DNA of 64,000 nucleotides from Heterorhizobium halophytocola (GCF_017873095.1 NZ_JAGGJU010000002.1:248001-312000); one strand, 5' to 3'. Positions 1 through 9,655 are shown, counted from the first letter of the stretch. Notes: generated from the sequence alone by a model not told the origin. Numbers and translations are program-made.

Positions 1-1
1 G

Positions 2-2407
2 CTGACCTCGGTCGATCAGTTCAAGCGGATCATCCTGAAGACCGGCTCCGATGGTTCCGTGGTCCGGCTCGGCGATGTGGCGCGGGTCGAGATCGGGCTG
101 GAAAGCTACGGCCAGAGCTCGACCTATAACGGCATGCCGGCCGCCGGCTTCGGTGTCCAGCTCGCGTCCGGCGCCAATGCCGTCTCCACGGCCAATCTGG
201 TTCATGCCGAACTCGACAGCCTTGCAAGCTCGCTGCCCGAGGGCGTCGAGATCGCCTATTCCTACGAGACCACGCCTTTCGTCGAGCTGGCGATCGAAAA
301 GGTGATCCACACGCTGATCGAGGCGATCGTCCTCGTCTTCATCGTGCTGCTGCTGTTCCTGCAGAATTTCCGCGCCACGCTGATCCCGATGATCGCCGTG
401 CCCGTCGTGCTGCTCGGCACCTTCGGCGTGCTCGCAGCGCTCGGCTATTCGATCAACATGCTGACGATGTTCGCCATGGTGCTGGCGATCGGCCTGTTGG
501 TCGATGACGCCATCGTCGTGGTCGAGAATGTCGAACGCATCATGCGCGAGGAAAAGCTCTCCGCCCGCAAGGCAACCGAAAAGTCGATGGGGGAAATCAC
601 CGGCGCCCTGATCGGGATCGCCCTGGTGCTGACGGCCGTGTTCATTCCGATGGCCTTCTTCTCCGGCTCGGTCGGGGTCATCTACCGGCAGTTTTCGGTC
701 ACCATCGCCAGTGCGATGATCCTGTCGGTGCTGGTGGCGATCATCCTGACGCCGGCGCTCTGCGCGATGATGCTGAAACCCAGCCATGGCGGTATCCTGA
801 CCCGCTGGCTCGGCTGGTTCGATCGCGGCTTCGACGGTTTGACCAACCGCTATGGCAGCTGGGTGTCGAGCTTGATCCTGCGGCCGCTGCGCATGTTCGC
901 ATTGTTCGCCGTGCTGTTGTTTGCCGCCTACGGGCTCTACAGCAAGATCCCGTCCTCCTTCCTGCCGGAAGAGGACCAGGGCGTGCTGATCACCCAGATC
1001 ACCCTGCCGGAAGGCGCCAATGCGGCTCGCACCCAGGCGGTCATCGACATGGTGCAGAACTATTACCTGAACCAGGAGAAGGATGCCGTCCAGAGCGTGT
1101 TCATAACGCTCGGCTTCGGCTTCGGCGGCAGTGATGAAAATACCGCGATGGGTTTCATCCGGCTCAAGGATTTCGACCAACGCACCGACAGCCGCCTGAC
1201 GGCCTCGGCCGTGCAGCAGCGGGCCTCGACCTATTTCTCCCGAATCCGCGATGCCAATGTGTTCGTGCTCTCGCCGCCGGCGATCAGCGGGCTTGGCCAG
1301 AGCGGCGGCTTCTCGATGTACCTTGAAGACAGCGGCAACAAGGGACGCACGGCCCTTGATGCGGCCAGCAACACGCTGGCCGACAGCGCCAACGGCAATT
1401 CGGTGGTCACCAATATTCGCGGCAATACCAAGACCCTGCAGTCCCAGTTGAAGATCGATATCGACCAGGAAAAGGCAAGTGCTCTCGGTGTCAGTCTGTC
1501 GGACCTCAACACGCTGATCAGCACGGTGTTTTCCGGCAAGGACGTCAACGACTTCGTCTACAAGGGCGACATCAAGCCTGTCTATGTCCAGGCCGACGCG
1601 CCGTTTCGCATGCAGCCCGACGACATCAATCACTGGGCGATCAAGAACAGCAGCGGCGACATGATCCCGCTCTCGGCCTTCGTCTCGACGTCATGGGTCA
1701 GTGGCTCGCCGACGCTTGCCCGCTTCAACGGTATCTCGGCGGTGGCGATCAGTGGACAGGCGGCCTCCGGCGCAAGCTCCGGCGACGCGATGACAGAAGC
1801 TGAAAATCTCGTCGCGAAGCTCGGCGATGGCTATACCGCGGCCTGGTCCGGGCTGTCCTATCAGGAGCAGCTGGCCGGCTCGCAGGAGGCGATGCTCTAT
1901 GCCGTGTCGCTGGTCGTCGTCTTTCTCTGCCTTGCAGCGCTTTACGAAAGCTGGGCCATTCCGTTTTCGGTCATCCTCGCCGTGCCGGTCGGCGTCTTCG
2001 GGGCGCTGCTGTTTGCCAAGCTGTTCGGCCAGTCGAACGACGTCTATTTCAAGGTGGGGCTGCTGACCACGATCGGGTTGACGGCAAAGAACGCCATCCT
2101 GATCGTCGAATTCGCCAAGGATCTGGTCGATCAGGGCAAGTCGGCCTTCGACGCGGTGATCGAGGCGGCGCGCCTGCGCCTGCGGCCGATCGTCATGACC
2201 TCGCTCGCCTTCATCCTCGGGGTCCTGCCGCTTGCCCGCGCCACCGGGGCCGGCTCGGCTGCCCAGAATGCCATCGGCATCGGAGTCATGGGAGGCATGA
2301 TCTGCGCGACCGTGCTTGGCGTGTTCTTCGTCCCGCTCCTGTTCCTGACGATCTCCAGGCTCCGCCGCAAGGTGGTGCACGAGGACGAGGAGCCGGCAAC
2401 GCCGTAG
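2..2407 (+). CDS. RND efflux permease, HAE1/AcrB family (5' truncated by window edge)
   Basis: Inner-membrane proton/drug antiporter subunit of a tripartite efflux pump. The frame is open from base 2, before the first possible start (GTG at 59), so the window begins inside the gene and roughly the first quarter is missing. The protein shows the RND transmembrane repeat with the proton-relay segment LLVDDAIVVVENVER (about nt 496-540), a second porter domain, and the C-terminal helices with TAKNAILIVEFAKDL. It ends in a short charged tail, HEDEEPATP. The membrane-fusion partner is presumably upstream, outside the window. It is a different pump from the RND permease at 18276. Family assignment is secure; the substrate is unknown. 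Confidence 0.93.
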   Translation: MTSVDQFKRIILKTGSDGSVVRLGDVARVEIGLESYGQSSTYNGMPAAGFGVQLASGANAVSTANLVHAELDSLASSLPEGVEIAYSYETTPFVELAIEKVIHTLIEAIVLVFIVLLLFLQNFRATLIPMIAVPVVLLGTFGVLAALGYSINMLTMFAMVLAIGLLVDDAIVVVENVERIMREEKLSARKATEKSMGEITGALIGIALVLTAVFIPMAFFSGSVGVIYRQFSVTIASAMILSVLVAIILTPALCAMMLKPSHGGILTRWLGWFDRGFDGLTNRYGSWVSSLILRPLRMFALFAVLLFAAYGLYSKIPSSFLPEEDQGVLITQITLPEGANAARTQAVIDMVQNYYLNQEKDAVQSVFITLGFGFGGSDENTAMGFIRLKDFDQRTDSRLTASAVQQRASTYFSRIRDANVFVLSPPAISGLGQSGGFSMYLEDSGNKGRTALDAASNTLADSANGNSVVTNIRGNTKTLQSQLKIDIDQEKASALGVSLSDLNTLISTVFSGKDVNDFVYKGDIKPVYVQADAPFRMQPDDINHWAIKNSSGDMIPLSAFVSTSWVSGSPTLARFNGISAVAISGQAASGASSGDAMTEAENLVAKLGDGYTAAWSGLSYQEQLAGSQEAMLYAVSLVVVFLCLAALYESWAIPFSVILAVPVGVFGALLFAKLFGQSNDVYFKVGLLTTIGLTAKNAILIVEFAKDLVDQGKSAFDAVIEAARLRLRPIVMTSLAFILGVLPLARATGAGSAAQNAIGIGVMGGMICATVLGVFFVPLLFLTISRLRRKVVHEDEEPATP

Positions 2408-2636
2408 CAACGCAACCCTGCTCCGCACCGTAAAGGCCGGATATCGGTCCGAAGCGGGAGCGTATCTTGCTGCGGCCGAAGGGCAGTCGGATCGATTGCC
2501 GGCGGTCGTCACGCGGCAAGGGCTGCGACGATGTCGCTTGTGACGGCGGCTGTGGTGACACCGGCATGGCCATCGCCGAAGGCATGGATGACCTTGTCGG
2601 GGCGGCGCGACTGTCCGGGGAAAGCTGCAATGGCCT

Positions 2637-3368
2637 TCAGATCACTCCGGCATGGATCAATACGGCTGCGGCGGAATCGAAATGCTCCACCATGGCCGCC
2701 TCGGCGCGCGCGGCATCCTGGGCAATGATTGCCATGGCGATGCGTTCGTGGCAGCGGATGTTTTCGCGGCGGTTTTCATCGCTTGCCCGGCTCCGCCAGC
2801 CGATGTGCCAGGTCTGCCGGGTGATCACCCGGAATGAGTTGATGATGATCGAATAGAGCGAATTGCCGGACGCCCGGGCGATCACTTCGTGGAACAGAAT
2901 ATCGAGTTCCATCAGGTCGTCGGGACGCGCGATGCAGGTGAACATTTTCTCGACGATGGCTTGCAGTTCCTGCGCCTGCAGATCCGTCCGGCGCAGCGCC
3001 GCGAGACCGACCGTGCGGATTTCCAGCGTGCGACGGACGTCCAGCACCTGCTGGATGCTCAGCTGTCGGGTGTAGACCGTGTGATCGACGATCATGCTCA
3101 GGGCCGTGGCATCGGGCGCTGCCACCCGCGCGCGGCGGCCATTGCCGATCTCGACGATATTGAGCGCTGCAAGGGCGCGCAACGCTTCGCGTGCCACCGC
3201 CCGGGAAACGCCGAGCGTTTCGCTGAGGCTTGCCTCGCTCGGAAAGGCGTCGCCAGGCAACAGGTGGTTCTCGCGCATATAGAGGCGGATGTCGGCAATC
3301 GTGCGGTCGACCAGTCCGACCTTCGCCATATCGTCTCGATCTGAAAGCTGTCTGACAGGTTTTTTCAT
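2637..3368 (-). CDS. GntR/FadR-family transcriptional regulator (FCD domain)
   Basis: DNA-binding repressor or activator of the FadR subfamily, about 243 aa. The N-terminal winged helix includes PSEASLSETLGVSRAVAREA. The C-terminal FCD domain keeps likely metal ligands in DILFHEVIARASGN, CHERIAMAI and MVEHF. The start is taken at MKKPVRQL; a frame extension upstream to 3404 is possible but would run through the promoter palindrome. It is divergent from the enolase-superfamily gene at 3673 and so probably controls the sugar-acid genes and itself. The effector is unknown but is typically a carboxylate or sugar acid in this subfamily. Confidence 0.9.
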   Translation of the reverse strand: MKKPVRQLSDRDDMAKVGLVDRTIADIRLYMRENHLLPGDAFPSEASLSETLGVSRAVAREALRALAALNIVEIGNGRRARVAAPDATALSMIVDHTVYTRQLSIQQVLDVRRTLEIRTVGLAALRRTDLQAQELQAIVEKMFTCIARPDDLMELDILFHEVIARASGNSLYSIIINSFRVITRQTWHIGWRSRASDENRRENIRCHERIAMAIIAQDAARAEAAMVEHFDSAAAVLIHAGVI

Positions 3369-3398
3369 ATTGACATACAGTATCTCTGATTTCAGTAT
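3348..3398. promoter_or_regulatory. Candidate operators for the FadR-type regulator
   Basis: Two short perfect dyads lie around the regulator's start: CTGTCTGACAG at 3348-3358, just inside its coding sequence, and ATACAGTAT at 3375-3383, just upstream. CAGTAT repeats at 3378-3383 and 3393-3398, 15 bp apart. Position and symmetry suggest autoregulation and control of the divergent gene. This is inference, as no binding consensus for this regulator is known to me. Confidence 0.35.
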
Positions 3399-3672
3399 GG
3401 GCAAAGTAGCCTGTCAGCGCCTTCAAGAGAAGAGCCGGCATGCATGTCGCTGCAGTCCATGGGAGAAGGGGCGTCAGCGCGGCATCATCCGGGGCCGTTT
3501 CGAACGCAGCCCCGGCTGTTGCAAAATCGATGACGCCTGCGCGTCTCGCATCCTCCCGCAGAATTCGTGTTGGCAGCCGGCGTCGCCCCGTTGGGCCAGG
3601 TGGCCGGCGAAGCCATGGACTTTCGATCATCAGGTGGCAGGCAGCCACGGCCAGGAAACGGACGGAACCAAC
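3369..3672. other. Divergent intergenic region and leader of the enolase-superfamily gene
   Basis: About 300 bases between the FadR-type gene and the GTG at 3673. The left end holds the palindromes described separately. The rest stays open in frame with the downstream gene, but it codes for unconvincing Arg/Ser/Cys-rich sequence and lacks similarity to the enolase N-terminal fold, so I treat it as untranslated leader. I see no clear promoter boxes or riboswitch. Confidence 0.4.
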
Positions 3673-4872
3673 GTGAAAATCACAGCCATCAGAACCTATC
3701 GTGCGGCGGAGTTTGCCAATGTGCTCTGGGTCCATGTCGAGACCGATGCCGGTATCACCGGGCTTGGTGAGACATTCTACGGTGCCGGCGCGGTGGAGGC
3801 GCATATCCATGATACCTTGTCGGTGCGCCTGCTCGGCCAGGATCCGCGCAATATCGAACTGCTGAACAAGGAAATGGTCTCGCTGCCGATGGCGCAGGCA
3901 AGTACCGGCGTCGAATACCGGGCGGCCTCTGCCATCGACATCGCGCTCTGGGATCTGTTCGGCAAGGTCTGCAATCAGCCCGTCCACCGGATGCTCGGCG
4001 GCCAGTGCTGGGATCGCATGCGCATCTACAACACCTGCGCCGGCACCCGCTATGTGCGTTCCAACAATATCAAGCCGGTGTCGAACTGGAACCTCGGCAC
4101 CGTCGAAAGCCCCTACGAGGATCTCGACGGTTTCATGCATCGCCCGGCGCAACTGGCGGAAGATCTGCTGGAAAACGGCATTACCGCCATGAAGATCTGG
4201 CCGTTCGATCCGCATGCGGCCGAGTTCAAGGGCCAGCATATCAGTACCGAGGCGACGAAGACGGCGCTGAAGCCGTTCGAGGAGATCCGTCGCGCGGTCG
4301 GCGACAGGATGGACATCATGCTGGAAATGCATTCGCTGTGGAACCTGCCGGCGGCGATGAAGATCGCCCGCGCCGTCGAGGACTATGCGCCGCTCTGGTA
4401 CGAGGATCCGATCAAGATGAACTCGCCGCAGGCGCTGGCGGAATTCGCCCGCTCGACATCGGTGATGACCTGCGCATCGGAAACACTGGGCTCGCGCTTT
4501 GCCTACAAGGACTATCTCGATCGCGACGCGGCGCATGTGGTAATGGCCGATCTCTGCTGGACCGGAGGGCTGACCGAAGGGCGCAAGATCGCGGCCATGG
4601 CCGATACCTATCACCGGCCCTTCGCCCCGCATGACTGCATCGGGCCGGTCGGTTTTGCCGCCGCGATCCAGATGAGCTTCAGCCAGCCCAATACCCTGAT
4701 CCAGGAAAGCGTGCGCGCCTTCTACAAGGGCTGGTATCTGGAACTGGTGACGGAAATGCCGAAGATCGAGGGCGGCTATGTCTATCCGACGGAGGCGCCG
4801 GGCCTCGGACTGGAATTGCTGCCCTCCTTCTTCGATCGCCCGGATCTGACGAGCCGCCTGTCGAAAGTCTGA
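3673..4872 (+). CDS. Enolase-superfamily sugar-acid dehydratase (mandelate racemase/muconate lactonizing type)
   Basis: Predicted metal-dependent dehydratase or epimerase of an acid sugar, 399 aa, usual length for the family. The GTG start is chosen because VKITAIRTYRA matches the family N-terminus; GACGGAA lies about 9 bases upstream. The capping domain runs to about residue 115. The barrel carries MKIWPFD, LEMHSLWN, WYEDPI, ASETLG and PHDCIGPVG. The EMH, E, E and HD positions resemble galactonate-dehydratase-like members, but the first metal ligand is Glu rather than the usual Asp, and the canonical KxK is KxW. The exact substrate cannot be read. It is followed after 2 bases by an SDR, consistent with a sugar-acid pathway. 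Confidence 0.85.
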   Translation: MKITAIRTYRAAEFANVLWVHVETDAGITGLGETFYGAGAVEAHIHDTLSVRLLGQDPRNIELLNKEMVSLPMAQASTGVEYRAASAIDIALWDLFGKVCNQPVHRMLGGQCWDRMRIYNTCAGTRYVRSNNIKPVSNWNLGTVESPYEDLDGFMHRPAQLAEDLLENGITAMKIWPFDPHAAEFKGQHISTEATKTALKPFEEIRRAVGDRMDIMLEMHSLWNLPAAMKIARAVEDYAPLWYEDPIKMNSPQALAEFARSTSVMTCASETLGSRFAYKDYLDRDAAHVVMADLCWTGGLTEGRKIAAMADTYHRPFAPHDCIGPVGFAAAIQMSFSQPNTLIQESVRAFYKGWYLELVTEMPKIEGGYVYPTEAPGLGLELLPSFFDRPDLTSRLSKV

Positions 4873-4874
4873 GG

Positions 4875-5636
4875 ATGACGCTTTTCGATCTCCACGGAAA
4901 GACCGCGCTGGTGACAGGATCCTCGCGCGGACTGGGGTTCGCCTTCGCCAGGGGGTTGGCGGAGGCCGGCGCGCGGGTGGTGCTGAACGGCGTCGATCCG
5001 GACCGCCTCGCCGAAGCGGCGAATCCGCTGCGGGCCGCGGGTCACGATGTGCTGACCGCGGCCTTCGACGTGACCGACGAGGCCGCCGTAATCGCCGCCT
5101 TTGACCGCTTTGATGCCGATGGCATCGAAATCCATATCCTGCTCAACAATGCCGGCATCCAGTTTCGCAAGCCGATGCTGGACCTGGCAACCGCCGACTG
5201 GCAAAGGGTGATCGACACCAATCTGACCTCGGCCTTCCGGGTCGGTCGCGAGGCGGCGAGACGCATGGTGCCGCGCGGCTCTGGAAAAATTATCAATATC
5301 GGATCGCTCACCTCCGAGCTGGCCCGCGCCACGGTCGCGCCCTATACGGTGGCCAAGGGCGGCATCAAGATGCTGACCAGGGCCATGGCGGCGGAATGGG
5401 GCGAGCACGGCATCCAGGCCAACGCGATCGGCCCGGGCTACATGGTCACCGATATGAACGAGGCGCTGATCGCCGACCCGCAATTCGACGCCTGGGTCAA
5501 GAGCCGAACGCCGGCGCGCCGATGGGGGCGTCCCGAAGAGCTGGCGGGCACCGCCATCTACCTGGCGTCCGACGCCTCGAATTACGTCAACGGGCAGATC
5601 ATCTACGCCGATGGCGGTATGATCTCTGTGCTGTAA
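4875..5636 (+). CDS. SDR-family oxidoreductase, gluconate 5-dehydrogenase-like
   Basis: NAD(P)-dependent short-chain dehydrogenase, 253 aa, classical length. It has the cofactor motif TGSSRGLG (residues 15-22), the NNAG motif, an active-site Ser in NIGSL and the YTVAK catalytic Tyr/Lys. It ends in the typical ADGG region. Overall it resembles IdnO/KduD-type gluconate or uronate dehydrogenases. It starts 2 bases after the enolase-superfamily gene and is probably cotranscribed, acting on the keto product of the dehydratase. The substrate is inferred from context only. Confidence 0.88.
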   Translation: MTLFDLHGKTALVTGSSRGLGFAFARGLAEAGARVVLNGVDPDRLAEAANPLRAAGHDVLTAAFDVTDEAAVIAAFDRFDADGIEIHILLNNAGIQFRKPMLDLATADWQRVIDTNLTSAFRVGREAARRMVPRGSGKIINIGSLTSELARATVAPYTVAKGGIKMLTRAMAAEWGEHGIQANAIGPGYMVTDMNEALIADPQFDAWVKSRTPARRWGRPEELAGTAIYLASDASNYVNGQIIYADGGMISVL

Positions 5637-6029
5637 TCAGCAGAACGACCTTTTTCGGGGGCTGCATCGGACTGGTGTGGGCCGGGGACGTGTCGCTCTT
5701 TCGATCAGGATTTCGGTTCGCCGATTGGCAGCGGACTGGGCTATTGCCTGTCTTCGCCGAGGCCATCCCGCTGGCGTCGCAAAGCCTGCAGATGCAGCGC
5801 ATTGCGGGCGCGACGACGCCTCAACCATAACCATCGATCCGATGGGCAGGACGGGCTTGGGAAAGGGCCGCGGTCTGAACCCGGCGCCTCGGTTCGACGG
5901 TCTGCCGCCACCTCCCCCGACAGAGCAGAATTCATCTCTCCGAGAAGTTTTAACCCGTCTCGCCATTGACTCTCGCATTCAATTTGTACAGTTGTATAAA
6001 TCAACAGGTCGATTGATAATTGGGCGACG
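5637..6029. other. Intergenic region between SDR and TetR genes
   Basis: 393 bases without a convincing gene. ORFs here have poor codon character and no recognisable product. The last about 80 bases are AT-richer and hold the probable TetR promoter: TTGACT at 5966-5971, TATAAA at 5995-6000, and an 18-bp dyad. Spacing between those two boxes is long (23), so the -10 may instead be TTGTAT at 5992-5997, with a spacing of 20. Confidence 0.45.
5983..6000. promoter_or_regulatory. Candidate TetR operator
   Basis: TTTGTACAGTTGTATAAA is an inverted repeat with 8-base arms, 7 of 8 paired, around a 2-base centre, 30 bases before the TetR start. Size and symmetry fit TetR-family autoregulatory operators, and it overlaps the probable -10 region. 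Confidence 0.55.
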
Positions 6030-6680
6030 ATGCGAGCCAGTCTCAAAGAAGCATTGATGGAAAGCGCGATCCGGCTGTTTTCGCAGAACGGTTACAACGC
6101 CGTGTCGCTGCGTGACATCGCCAAGGAGGCCGGCGCCAATGTCGGCAGTCTCAGCTATCATTTCGGCTCCAAGGCCAATCTGCTGCGGGAAGTCTATGAG
6201 CGCCACACCCGGCCGATGAATGCCCGGCGCCTGGAACTGCTCGGCGAGGCCCGCCGCATCTCCGACGACGGCGAGCGACTGCTGGCCATCCTGCGCGCCT
6301 ATGTCGTGCCGGCCTATCTCACCTCGACCGAGGGCGATGGCGGCGGCGCGGAATTCACCCGCATGCGCGCCATCCTGTCGGCCGAAGGCAATGCAGACGC
6401 GCAGGCGATCATTGCCAATGCCTTCGATGCCACCAGCCATGCCTTTATCGAGGCGATTTCCGGCTGCCTTCCGGGTGCGCCGGTCGACGGCCTCGTCTGG
6501 CGCAGCCAGTTTCTGCTCGGCGCGCTCTATTACGCGCTGATCAACCCGGATCGCGTCACCCGCCTGTCGAACGGTCTTGCCGATGGCAACGACCACGCGG
6601 CGGCCGTCGAGCATCTGGTCAACGCCACCTATGCGAGCTTTCGCGCCTTGTCGGGAGTCCCCGTCTTCAAGGCCACATGA
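6030..6680 (+). CDS. TetR/AcrR-family transcriptional regulator
   Basis: 216 aa ligand-responsive repressor. The N-terminal HTH spans about residues 5-50 (LFSQNGYNAVSLRDIAKEAG, then NVGSLSYHFGSKANLL). The C-terminal half is helical and variable, as usual for ligand-binding domains. The ATG at 6030 leaves the usual short extension before helix 1; the Shine-Dalgarno is weak. It lies 28 bases upstream of the TAXI-TRAP receptor gene in the same direction, so it probably regulates that transporter and the lactonase. Confidence 0.9.
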   Translation: MRASLKEALMESAIRLFSQNGYNAVSLRDIAKEAGANVGSLSYHFGSKANLLREVYERHTRPMNARRLELLGEARRISDDGERLLAILRAYVVPAYLTSTEGDGGGAEFTRMRAILSAEGNADAQAIIANAFDATSHAFIEAISGCLPGAPVDGLVWRSQFLLGALYYALINPDRVTRLSNGLADGNDHAAAVEHLVNATYASFRALSGVPVFKAT

Positions 6681-6708
6681 CGTTCAACACAACGGGAGGA
6701 GGAACCCC

Positions 6709-7641
6709 ATGACACTATCGAAACTTCTTGTCGCCGCCGGTCTGGCTGCGGCACTCGCCGCAGGCCCGGTTTCCGCAGCCGAACGGATCTCGATCGGCAC
6801 CGGCGGCACCGGCGGCCTGTTCTATGTGATCGGTGCGGGCGTTGCCGAACTCTTGAACAAGCACATGGCCGACACTACGGCGCGTGCCGAGGTGACCGGC
6901 GCCTCGGTCGAAAACATCCGCCGCGTTGCTGCCGGCCAGATGACCTTCGGCTTTTCCTCGTCCTCGACGCTCTACGAGGCGAGCAAGGGGGAGGGGCCGT
7001 TCAAGGAGGCGCTGCCCGTCGCCGGGATGGCCTATCTCTACCCGGCCGTGCTGCAGATCGCGACGATCGATGGCACCGGCGTTAAGACCATGGCCGATCT
7101 CGCCGGCAAGCGGATCAATCTCGGCCCGCCCGGCTCCAACTCCGCCGTCCTCGTCCAGCGCCTGCTGGAGGCCTATGGCGTGTTCGATCCGTCCAACGCG
7201 CAGTTCCTGTCCTATACCGAAGGCACCTCGGCGCTGGTCAACGGCACCATCGATGCGACCGTCGTGCTGGCCGGGGCACCGACCGCCGCCCTGATCGATC
7301 TCGGCGCGCAGAAGACCATGCACCTGCTGTCGATCGACAAGGACAAGGTCGCCGGCATGCTGGAGAAATATCCGTTCTACAAGGTCTATGACATTCCGGC
7401 CGGGACCTATCAGGGCCAGGACGAGGTTGTCGCGGCGATCAACGACCCGGCCACGCTGTTCACCGTCCAGGCAGCACCGGAAGACCTGATCTACAATGTC
7501 GAGAAGACGATCTTCAGCAATCTGGAAGAGCTCGGCGGCGTGCATCCGCAGGCCAAGGCGATCAAGCTGGACACGGCGCCCAACACGCCTGTTCCGCTGC
7601 ATCCCGGTGCGAAGCGCTTCTTCGACGAAGCCGGCAAGTAA
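6709..7641 (+). CDS. TRAP transporter solute receptor, TAXI family
   Basis: Periplasmic substrate-binding protein, 310 aa. A signal peptide covers residues 1-24 (hydrophobic core, cleavage after PVSAA). The mature protein starts ERISIGTGGTGGLFYVIG, diagnostic for the TAXI family, and continues with the GPPGSNSAVLVQRLL region. A strong Shine-Dalgarno, GGGAGGAGG, lies 6-7 bases before ATG 6709. The permease gene follows after 18 bases. TAXI receptors bind carboxylates such as glutamate or other C4-C6 acids; the ligand here is unknown, though the neighbouring lactonase hints at an aromatic- or sugar-derived dicarboxylate. Confidence 0.93.
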   Translation: MTLSKLLVAAGLAAALAAGPVSAAERISIGTGGTGGLFYVIGAGVAELLNKHMADTTARAEVTGASVENIRRVAAGQMTFGFSSSSTLYEASKGEGPFKEALPVAGMAYLYPAVLQIATIDGTGVKTMADLAGKRINLGPPGSNSAVLVQRLLEAYGVFDPSNAQFLSYTEGTSALVNGTIDATVVLAGAPTAALIDLGAQKTMHLLSIDKDKVAGMLEKYPFYKVYDIPAGTYQGQDEVVAAINDPATLFTVQAAPEDLIYNVEKTIFSNLEELGGVHPQAKAIKLDTAPNTPVPLHPGAKRFFDEAGK

Positions 7642-7659
7642 CGACCAAGTCCCGATCGG

Positions 7660-9603
7660 ATGAAGACAATGCCCAACATGCTTGCAAGCCTTAGATTGAA
7701 CAATGCCCAGACAGGGCAGACCGAGGCGACCGTCGTGTCGCTGATCTATGGTCTGCTGGCAATCGCGGTGACCGCGCTCGTCATCTACGGGGCCTTTTAT
7801 GGCGGCATAACGGCCTTGCTTCTCCGGTCGGCCTTTCTGTCGGCGGTCACGGCCGCCGGCCTTGCCGCCCTCGGCATGCGCACCCGCGCGCCGCTTGGCC
7901 GGATCATCTTTTATCTGCTGGCGATCGTCGCGCTGATCCCCGGCCCCTATCTCTGGCATTCCTATCTCGACATCATCATGCGCGGCGCCATGTCGGAGCC
8001 GATGGATCGCTATGTCTTTGTCGGCATGCTGATCGCCGTGCTGGTGCTGGTGCGTTTCTCGCTCGGCTGGGCCTTGCTGATGCTGTCGCTGGTGGCGCTC
8101 GCCTATGCCTATTTCGGCTATCTGATCCCCGGCAAATACGGCCATGGCGGCTATGACATCTCGCGCCTGACCTCGACGCTGCTGCTCTCCACGGAAGGCT
8201 TCTACGGCGTGCCGATGGGGGTCGCGGTCGAATACATCTTCCTCTTTGCCCTGCTCGGCACCTTCCTGATGAAGATCGGCACCGGCGAGGTTTTCGTCGA
8301 CATCGCCCGGGGGCTCACAGGGCGCATCCAGGGCGGACCCGGCCTGTCGGCGGCGCTCTCGAGCGCGCTGCTCGGCACGATCAACGGCAGTGCCGTTGCC
8401 AATGTCGTGACCACCGGCACGTTCACCATTCCGCTGATGAAACGGGTCGGCTATTCGCCGGTACTGGCTGGCGCCATCGAGGCGGCCGCCTCGTCTGCGG
8501 GCCAGATCCTGCCGCCGATCATGGGGGCAGCGGCCTTCCTGATGGCGGAGATCATAGGTGTCCCCTATAGCCAGATCGCGCTTGCGGCGCTCATTCCGGG
8601 CCTGCTCTACGTGCTGGCGCTGATGATCTCGGTCAGGCTCGAGGCGGGGCGGCTCAATCTGGCGCCCGACATGGAAGGCGGCTTCGCGCTGCTGCGCGAA
8701 ACCATCGTCAAGCGCGGCTATCTGCTGCTGCCGCTGATCGGTCTCGTCACGCTGTTGATGACCGGCATGACGCCGACCAAGGCGGCGGTCTACTGCCTGA
8801 TCTTCGGTCTTGCCATCAGCCCCTTCCGCCGCGAAACCCGCATCGGTCCGGCAGGACTCTGGCTCGTCTGCCGCGACACCCTGTCCTCGACGCTGCCGAT
8901 CGTCGCGGCGGTGGCTGCCGCCGGCATCGTCATCGGCGTGCTCAACCTGACCGGCATGGGCCTGATGTTCTCCAGCCTCATCGTCGATCTCGGCGGTTCC
9001 AGTGTCTGGGCGATCCTGCTGCTGACCGCAGGTGCCTCCTTTGTCCTCGGCATGGGCCTGCCGACCTCGGCTGCCTATCTGCTGCTGGCGGTGCTGGTGG
9101 CCCCGGCTCTGACCAAGCTTGGCCTGCCGGCGATCTCCGCCCATATGTTCATCTTCTATTTCGGCCTGGTCTCGGCGATCACCCCGCCGGTGGCGCTTGC
9201 CGCCTATGCGGCGGCCAGCATCTCCGGGGCCGATGCCAATGCAACGGCGGTCGAGGCCATGCGGCTCGGCTTCGTCAAGCTCTTCGTGCCTTTCCTCTTT
9301 GTCGGCATGCCCGGAATCCTGATGATCGGTACCACCGGCGACATCGTGATCGCCACCCTGCTTGCGACGATTGCCGTGTCCACCATGACCGTTGCCTTTG
9401 CCGGCTGGTTCGGTCGGGGGCTGGCGCGGCTCGAGCGGGCCGGGCTCATTGCCTCGGCGGTGCTGATCGCCTGGCCGGCGCCGGTGGCCTCGACCGACGT
9501 TCTGACGCTCGGTGCCCGCCTGCTGGGCTTCGTCATCCTGACTGCGATCGCGCTGCGCCTGCTGCGCGGGCGCGGTCAGGCTGCGTCGTCCGTCACCTCC
9601 TGA
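7660..9603 (+). CDS. TRAP transporter permease, fused 4TM/12TM subunit
   Basis: 647 aa integral membrane protein combining the small (DctQ-like) and large (DctM-like) TRAP subunits, the usual partner of TAXI receptors. At least a dozen hydrophobic segments are visible. The large domain has the signature stretches GTINGSAVANVVTTG and LGMGLPTSAAYLLLAVLVAP. The start could also be ATG 7669; neither has a strong Shine-Dalgarno. It forms an operon with the receptor upstream, and the amidohydrolase gene follows 52 bases later. Confidence 0.93.
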   Translation: MKTMPNMLASLRLNNAQTGQTEATVVSLIYGLLAIAVTALVIYGAFYGGITALLLRSAFLSAVTAAGLAALGMRTRAPLGRIIFYLLAIVALIPGPYLWHSYLDIIMRGAMSEPMDRYVFVGMLIAVLVLVRFSLGWALLMLSLVALAYAYFGYLIPGKYGHGGYDISRLTSTLLLSTEGFYGVPMGVAVEYIFLFALLGTFLMKIGTGEVFVDIARGLTGRIQGGPGLSAALSSALLGTINGSAVANVVTTGTFTIPLMKRVGYSPVLAGAIEAAASSAGQILPPIMGAAAFLMAEIIGVPYSQIALAALIPGLLYVLALMISVRLEAGRLNLAPDMEGGFALLRETIVKRGYLLLPLIGLVTLLMTGMTPTKAAVYCLIFGLAISPFRRETRIGPAGLWLVCRDTLSSTLPIVAAVAAAGIVIGVLNLTGMGLMFSSLIVDLGGSSVWAILLLTAGASFVLGMGLPTSAAYLLLAVLVAPALTKLGLPAISAHMFIFYFGLVSAITPPVALAAYAAASISGADANATAVEAMRLGFVKLFVPFLFVGMPGILMIGTTGDIVIATLLATIAVSTMTVAFAGWFGRGLARLERAGLIASAVLIAWPAPVASTDVLTLGARLLGFVILTAIALRLLRGRGQAASSVTS

Positions 9604-9655
9604 CAGCGCCGGCCCAACCCTTTCCTTTCAAGTCACTGCCGAAAGATGTGTCGAT

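Noticed and set aside
2776..4632. 618-codon open frame on the minus strand over the FadR-type and enolase-superfamily genes
   Set aside because: It overlaps two well-supported genes in other frames and has low-complexity Arg/His/Asp composition.
6715..9144. 809-codon open frame on the minus strand
   Set aside because: Exactly antisense to the TAXI receptor and TRAP permease. Composition is His/Gln/Asp/Arg-rich without domain features, as expected for a GC-rich shadow frame.
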